Origin: Pedobacter sp. Leaf170
GTDB taxonomy: Bacteria; Bacteroidota; Bacteroidia; Sphingobacteriales; Sphingobacteriaceae
Assembly (NCBI RefSeq): GCF_920984665.1
Contig: NZ_CAKLBP010000005.1
Coordinates: 62,001-126,000 of the forward strand
Direction: 5' to 3'
DNA length: 64,000 nt
In this document: positions 60,449-64,000 of the stretch, one piece after another
Numbering within the stretch: position 1 is the first letter of the stretch
Layout: every line of letters begins with the position of its first letter
Program-made: the position numbers and the translations under genes
Notes under the pieces: generated by a model
The model's database searches: none
Told to the model about the DNA's origin: nothing
Seen by the model: only the letters and a program-made list of their open reading frames with translations

Positions 60449-60664
60449 TTAACCAAACTTTTTTACCTTCTTAAATTCGCTTATTATAAGCTCTGCATCA
60501 TGTGGCGCTAGAAATTTCGCTATGGTAGTTTTTAATTCTGGAAGGTGTTCTTTCATGTATATATCAAATTGTTCTCGCTGTTCATCAGTTAGTACTGATA
60601 AGAGTGCTTTAAAACGATATTCTTGATATGTTTGTTCTGCTTTCTTTGCTTCTTTTGGTGTCAT
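60449..60664 (-). CDS. Small charged helical protein, unknown function
   Basis: The protein has 71 residues, rich in K and E, probably all helix (MTPKEAKKAEQTYQEYRFKALLSVLTDEQREQF). No family is recognised. The gene is bracketed by palindromic repeats: copy 2 touches its 3' end and copy 3 lies 50 bp before its start. This is a cassette-like arrangement. Confidence 0.6.
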   Translation of the reverse strand: MTPKEAKKAEQTYQEYRFKALLSVLTDEQREQFDIYMKEHLPELKTTIAKFLAPHDAELIISEFKKVKKFG

Positions 60665-60713
60665 AATTCTTTTTTTTAAATACTAAATAACCATAGAATT
60701 TTAATGGTTATTT

Positions 60714-60876
60714 CTGGTTTAAGTGTTCCGCAGGTTCACTCAAATATTTTACTAAACTAAGGTCTCCGACCGAAACTTAGCACTATCCATCCTATTTGTA
60801 ACTGCTATATTTTCAGACAATTCTTCGTTTGCATATAAATTTAAGTGACCGCTGAAAAAGCGAACACTTAAACTAG
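60714..60876 (-). repeat. Long palindromic repeat, copy 3
   Basis: The repeat is about 163 bp, in the same orientation as copies 1 and 2. It runs from CTGGTTTAAGTGTTCCGCAG to GCGAACACTTAAACTAG. The middle has diverged but keeps GGTCTCCGACCGAAA and AAATTTAAGTGACCGCTG. It ends 18 bp before the stop codon of the broken gene at 60894. Confidence 0.85.
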
Positions 60877-60893
60877 AGTGAGGTACGTGACTC

Positions 60894-61283
60894 CTATATC
60901 TCTAATTCTGAGTTTTCTAATTCCTTAAATCTATTTTTGTCGGTAGGTTTAACGTCAATTGTTTTATAGTATTTTTCCTCAATAGAATTAAAGTCCACTA
61001 ATGTCAAATATTCATCTATTGAATTTCTGTCAATCATTATTTTTCCGCTACCAGCCCAATGTCTGTCGGCACCATTCTTCTTAACTCCAGAAACCCAGTA
61101 TGCCTCACCACTTTCAATGTCGTAGTGATTTCCACCTCCACTTGGTGTTCCCATTTTTTTTAAAGCTTTGTTGTCAAAATATACTGTCTTTCCAGATTTT
61201 GAAAATTCTACCATGCCAATCCAAGCAGGTCCATTGTCTTAATAACCTGTCTTTAATTCTATAAACATTATTTTAGATTTCAT
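60894..61283 (-). pseudogene. Small conserved-type protein gene broken by an in-frame stop
   Basis: From the ATG at 61283 the frame reads MKSKIMFIELKTGY, then TAA (61241-61239), then DNGPAWIGMVEFSKS and on through KTVYFDNKALKKMG, GEAYWVSGVKKNGADRHWAGSGKIMID to the stop. The text before the TAA continues the same frame, and as I recall the family, members read straight through this point, so the TAA looks like a nonsense mutation. An ATG at 61214 would still give 106 residues. These small proteins are often mislabelled as DXP synthase; the function is unknown. An assembly error or a restart are the alternatives. Confidence 0.7.
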
Positions 61284-61672
61284 AGATTTGAATGTTGTCC
61301 GGAGTAATGATTAATAACTTGTATGTATCCACTCATCGCCACACAAAGCCACAAAAAAGCAGGATCAGCAAAAAGAGAGTGGCGTAAAATTTATTAATCT
61401 AAAACTAATAAATTTAAAATAAGCCTCAAACATTTAATCCGCTTCGCGAAACCAAAAACAAAAAAATACAAAACCCTTAGCGGTGCTTAATGTTTGTAGA
61501 TAAAGCCTTTCAAAATGTCTGCATCGTTGTTAAAAAGCTTACAAATAATTATGACAATTAATCCTTAATACAGATTGGATTACACTTTCATTTTGATAAA
61601 ATTTTTAGCAATTTTGCCGATTGGAATTTTGCCTTTTTTGAGGTCTTGATATTCCCAACTTTTTTAAAAAAT
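61284..61672. other. Gene-free stretch before uvrA
   Basis: These 389 bp are AT-rich with no coding region, hairpin or promoter that stands out by eye. Confidence 0.5.
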
Positions 61673-64000
61673 ATGAGCAATAAATCTATCGACCTTGGCG
61701 AGCAAAAAGATGTAGAAGTTTACGGAGCAAGGGTACATAATTTAAAAAATATCGATGTTAGTTTCCCTCGAAACCAGATGGTTGTGATTACCGGTTTGAG
61801 TGGCAGCGGTAAATCTTCTTTGGCTTTTGATACTATTTACGCCGAAGGACAACGCCGTTACATGGAAACTTTCAGTGCTTACAGTCGCCAGTTTATGGGC
61901 GGCATGGAACGCCCCGATGTGGATAAGGTTTCAGGCCTGAGTCCGGTTATTGCCATAGAACAAAAAACCACCAGTAAAAACCCACGCTCTACGGTGGGTA
62001 CCATTACCGAGATTTACGATTTTATGCGTTTGCTTTATGCTCGTGTTGCAGATGCTTACTCGTACAATACCGGCGAGAAAATGGAGCGCATGAGCGAAGA
62101 CCAGATTCTGCTAAATATTTATAAAAAGTTTGATGGTGTTGCGGTAAATATTCTGGCTCCTGTAGTTAAGGGTAGAAAAGGACATTACAGGGAGTTATTT
62201 GAGCAAATCCGTAAGCAGGGTTATACCAAAGTGCGTGTTGATGGCGAAATTAAAGACATTACAGCTAAAATGCAGGTGGATAGGTATAAAATCCACGATA
62301 TTGAAGTTGTAATCGATAGGCTAATCATCGATGAAAAAGATAAAAAACGCTTATTAGATTCGCTTCAAATTGCCATGAAAATGGGTAAGGGCGTAATTAA
62401 AATCAGCGATAAGGATAATAATGTGGCGCATTTCAGTAAATTTTTAATGTGCCCAACCACCGGAATTTCTTATGATGAACCTCAACCTAACAGTTTTTCA
62501 TTCAACTCACCTTATGGTGCGTGTGAGCGTTGCGATGGTTTAGGTTATATTTTCGTGGTGGATAAAGATTCGGTTATGCCGAACCCCAAATTGAGCATTT
62601 TGAATGGTGGTTTAGCACCTTTAGGCGAATACCGCGATACCTGGATGTTTCAGGTTTTAAAGGCCTTGTCTAAAAAGTATAATTTCTCTCTATCTACACC
62701 GATTGAAAAGTTGAGTGACGAGATTATAAATATCATTTTAAATGGTGCAAGCGATTTAATTAAGGTTGAAGTTGAGTACAACAAGTGGAACGTTCAAAAT
62801 TATAACATCACTTTCGATGGGATAATTAAAATGCTCGAAGAGCAGAATGAAAAAAGGAGCGAGGCTGCAGTTGATGATATGGAAGCTTTTAGAAAACTTA
62901 AAACCTGCCCTGAATGTAATGGCGCAAGGTTAAAGAAAGAAAGTTTGCATTTTAAAGTTGATGGTAAGAATATTTTCGATTTATCATCAATGGATATAAG
63001 CAATTTGTTCAAGTGGTTCGAAAACGTAGATGAACGACTTTCAGAGCGTCAGAATATTATTGCTAAAGAAATTTTAAAGGAGATTAAAGCCCGTATCGGT
63101 TTCTTAACTGATGTTGGTTTAACTTATTTAACTTTAGATAGAACGGCTCGTACACTTTCGGGTGGCGAGGCACAGCGTATTCGTTTGGCTACGCAAATTG
63201 GTTCTCAACTGATGAATGTAATGTACATTCTGGATGAGCCAAGTATCGGTTTGCACCAAAGGGATAACGAACGTTTAATTAATGCCTTGAAAAATCTTCG
63301 TGATTTGGGTAATACCGTTCTTGTTGTGGAGCACGATAAGGATATGATTTTGGAAGCCGACTGGGTAATTGATGTTGGTCCGGGTGCGGGTATTCATGGC
63401 GGTACCGTTGTTGCAGAAGGTACAGCAAAGCAGATTTTAAAATCGAATACGCTTACGGCGCAATATTTAAACGGTAAGAAAAATATCGAAGTACCAAAGG
63501 TAAGGCGTAAAGGTAACGGACATAAACTATCCATTATTAAAGCGCATGGCCATAATTTAAAAGATGTTTCTGTTGATTTTCCGCTTGGGAAATTTATTGC
63601 TGTAACGGGTGTCTCGGGCAGTGGAAAATCAAGTTTAATAACCGAAACTTTATATCCGATTTTAAATCATCATTTCTTTAGGGCTAAAAAAACACCTTTG
63701 CCTTACGAGAAAATTACCGGTTTAAAGGAAATTGATAAAGTTATTGAAATAGATCAGGCTCCGATTGGCAGAACGCCACGTTCAAATCCATCAACTTACA
63801 CTGGTGTTTTTTCTGATATCAGAAACTTGTTTGTTCAATTGCCAGAAGCTAAAATTCGGGGCTATAAACCTGGTCGTTTTTCTTTCAATGTAAAAGGTGG
63901 AAGATGCGAAACTTGTCAGGGTGGCGGTATGAAGGTTATTGAAATGAATTTCTTACCAGATGTTCAGGTGCCTTGCGAAGAATGTGGCGGTAAAAGGTAT
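61673..64000 (+). CDS. uvrA: UvrA excinuclease subunit, 3' end outside window
   Basis: 776 residues are visible from the ATG at 61673; a full UvrA is about 940. Both ATPase domains are present: the first Walker A is GLSGSGKSSLAFDTIYAEGQRRY, the signature is LSGGEAQRIRLATQIGS with Walker B YILDEPSIGL, and the second Walker A is GVSGSGKSSLITETLYPIL. The C-terminal zinc module (CETCQGGGMKVIEMNFLPDVQVPCEEC) is intact. The first zinc module reads CPTTGIS near residue 259, where most UvrA proteins have CxxC, so it keeps only three cysteines. UvrA finds bulky DNA lesions with UvrB. Confidence 0.95.
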   Translation, partial: MSNKSIDLGEQKDVEVYGARVHNLKNIDVSFPRNQMVVITGLSGSGKSSLAFDTIYAEGQRRYMETFSAYSRQFMGGMERPDVDKVSGLSPVIAIEQKTTSKNPRSTVGTITEIYDFMRLLYARVADAYSYNTGEKMERMSEDQILLNIYKKFDGVAVNILAPVVKGRKGHYRELFEQIRKQGYTKVRVDGEIKDITAKMQVDRYKIHDIEVVIDRLIIDEKDKKRLLDSLQIAMKMGKGVIKISDKDNNVAHFSKFLMCPTTGISYDEPQPNSFSFNSPYGACERCDGLGYIFVVDKDSVMPNPKLSILNGGLAPLGEYRDTWMFQVLKALSKKYNFSLSTPIEKLSDEIINIILNGASDLIKVEVEYNKWNVQNYNITFDGIIKMLEEQNEKRSEAAVDDMEAFRKLKTCPECNGARLKKESLHFKVDGKNIFDLSSMDISNLFKWFENVDERLSERQNIIAKEILKEIKARIGFLTDVGLTYLTLDRTARTLSGGEAQRIRLATQIGSQLMNVMYILDEPSIGLHQRDNERLINALKNLRDLGNTVLVVEHDKDMILEADWVIDVGPGAGIHGGTVVAEGTAKQILKSNTLTAQYLNGKKNIEVPKVRRKGNGHKLSIIKAHGHNLKDVSVDFPLGKFIAVTGVSGSGKSSLITETLYPILNHHFFRAKKTPLPYEKITGLKEIDKVIEIDQAPIGRTPRSNPSTYTGVFSDIRNLFVQLPEAKIRGYKPGRFSFNVKGGRCETCQGGGMKVIEMNFLPDVQVPCEECGGKRY

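Noticed and set aside
60107..60876. CRISPR array
   Set aside because: The repeats are about 160 bp, only three, unevenly spaced, and contain coding genes between them. No cas gene is present.
60107..60876. Canonical integron attC sites
   Set aside because: The palindromes lack RYYYAAC/GTTRRRY cores at the expected places and no tyrosine integrase gene is seen. The likeness is only in layout.

Overview
The window comes from a Bacteroidota chromosome, most likely a Pedobacter-like member of the Sphingobacteriaceae. The evidence is the SusC/SusD pair, Bacteroidetes-type promoters (TTTG, about 19 bp, TANNTTTG), AT-rich DNA, bshA, DUF2723 proteins, and dispersed hairpins in the intergenic DNA. 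This assignment rests on gene content read by eye; no database search was run.

Layout. Positions 1-9000 hold mixed housekeeping and accessory genes: the end of a MocR-type regulator, a secreted DinB-family protein, a large orphan PAS histidine kinase, GNAT enzymes, a PAP2 phosphatase, two VOC proteins, a YjbR-GNAT fusion and two HxlR regulators. Positions 9000-12800 hold small redox enzymes (flavin monooxygenase, NADP-binding oxidoreductase, SDR) beside HxlR regulators. Positions 12880-14080 look like accessory cassette DNA: a DUF1905 gene, a long imperfect palindrome, and two overlapping unknown genes bounded by inverted 9-mers. Positions 14200-18240 hold a LuxR-type regulator, a DUF1349 protein, a truncated injection-system ATPase N-domain, DNA polymerase IV and a single-domain response regulator.

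Positions 18494-36080 form a complete starch/maltose locus. A LacI-type regulator comes first, then two perfect 16-bp operators, susC, susD, a susE-like lipoprotein, a SusA-like GH13, beta-phosphoglucomutase, GH65 phosphorylase, a second GH13, an MFS sugar transporter and a CBM48-GH13 lipoprotein. The set supports surface capture, periplasmic hydrolysis, inner-membrane import, then phosphorolysis to glucose and glucose 6-phosphate.

Positions 36200-59400 are mostly core: S10 peptidase, accA, two tandem DUF2723 GT-C proteins, tRNA-Gln, prs, rplY, pth, bshA, a J/KTSC protein, a lactonase, an RluB-type pseudouridine synthase with a 230-residue repetitive basic tail, a lytic transglycosylase, a PaaE-like reductase, AlkB, a class C serine hydrolase and an OMPLA-like protein.

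Positions 59400-61300 are the most unusual part. An intact REP-associated tyrosine transposase is followed by three same-orientation palindromic repeats of about 160 bp. Small same-strand genes sit directly against these repeats, as in a cassette array. One of those genes is interrupted by an in-frame TAA. uvrA then runs off the right edge.
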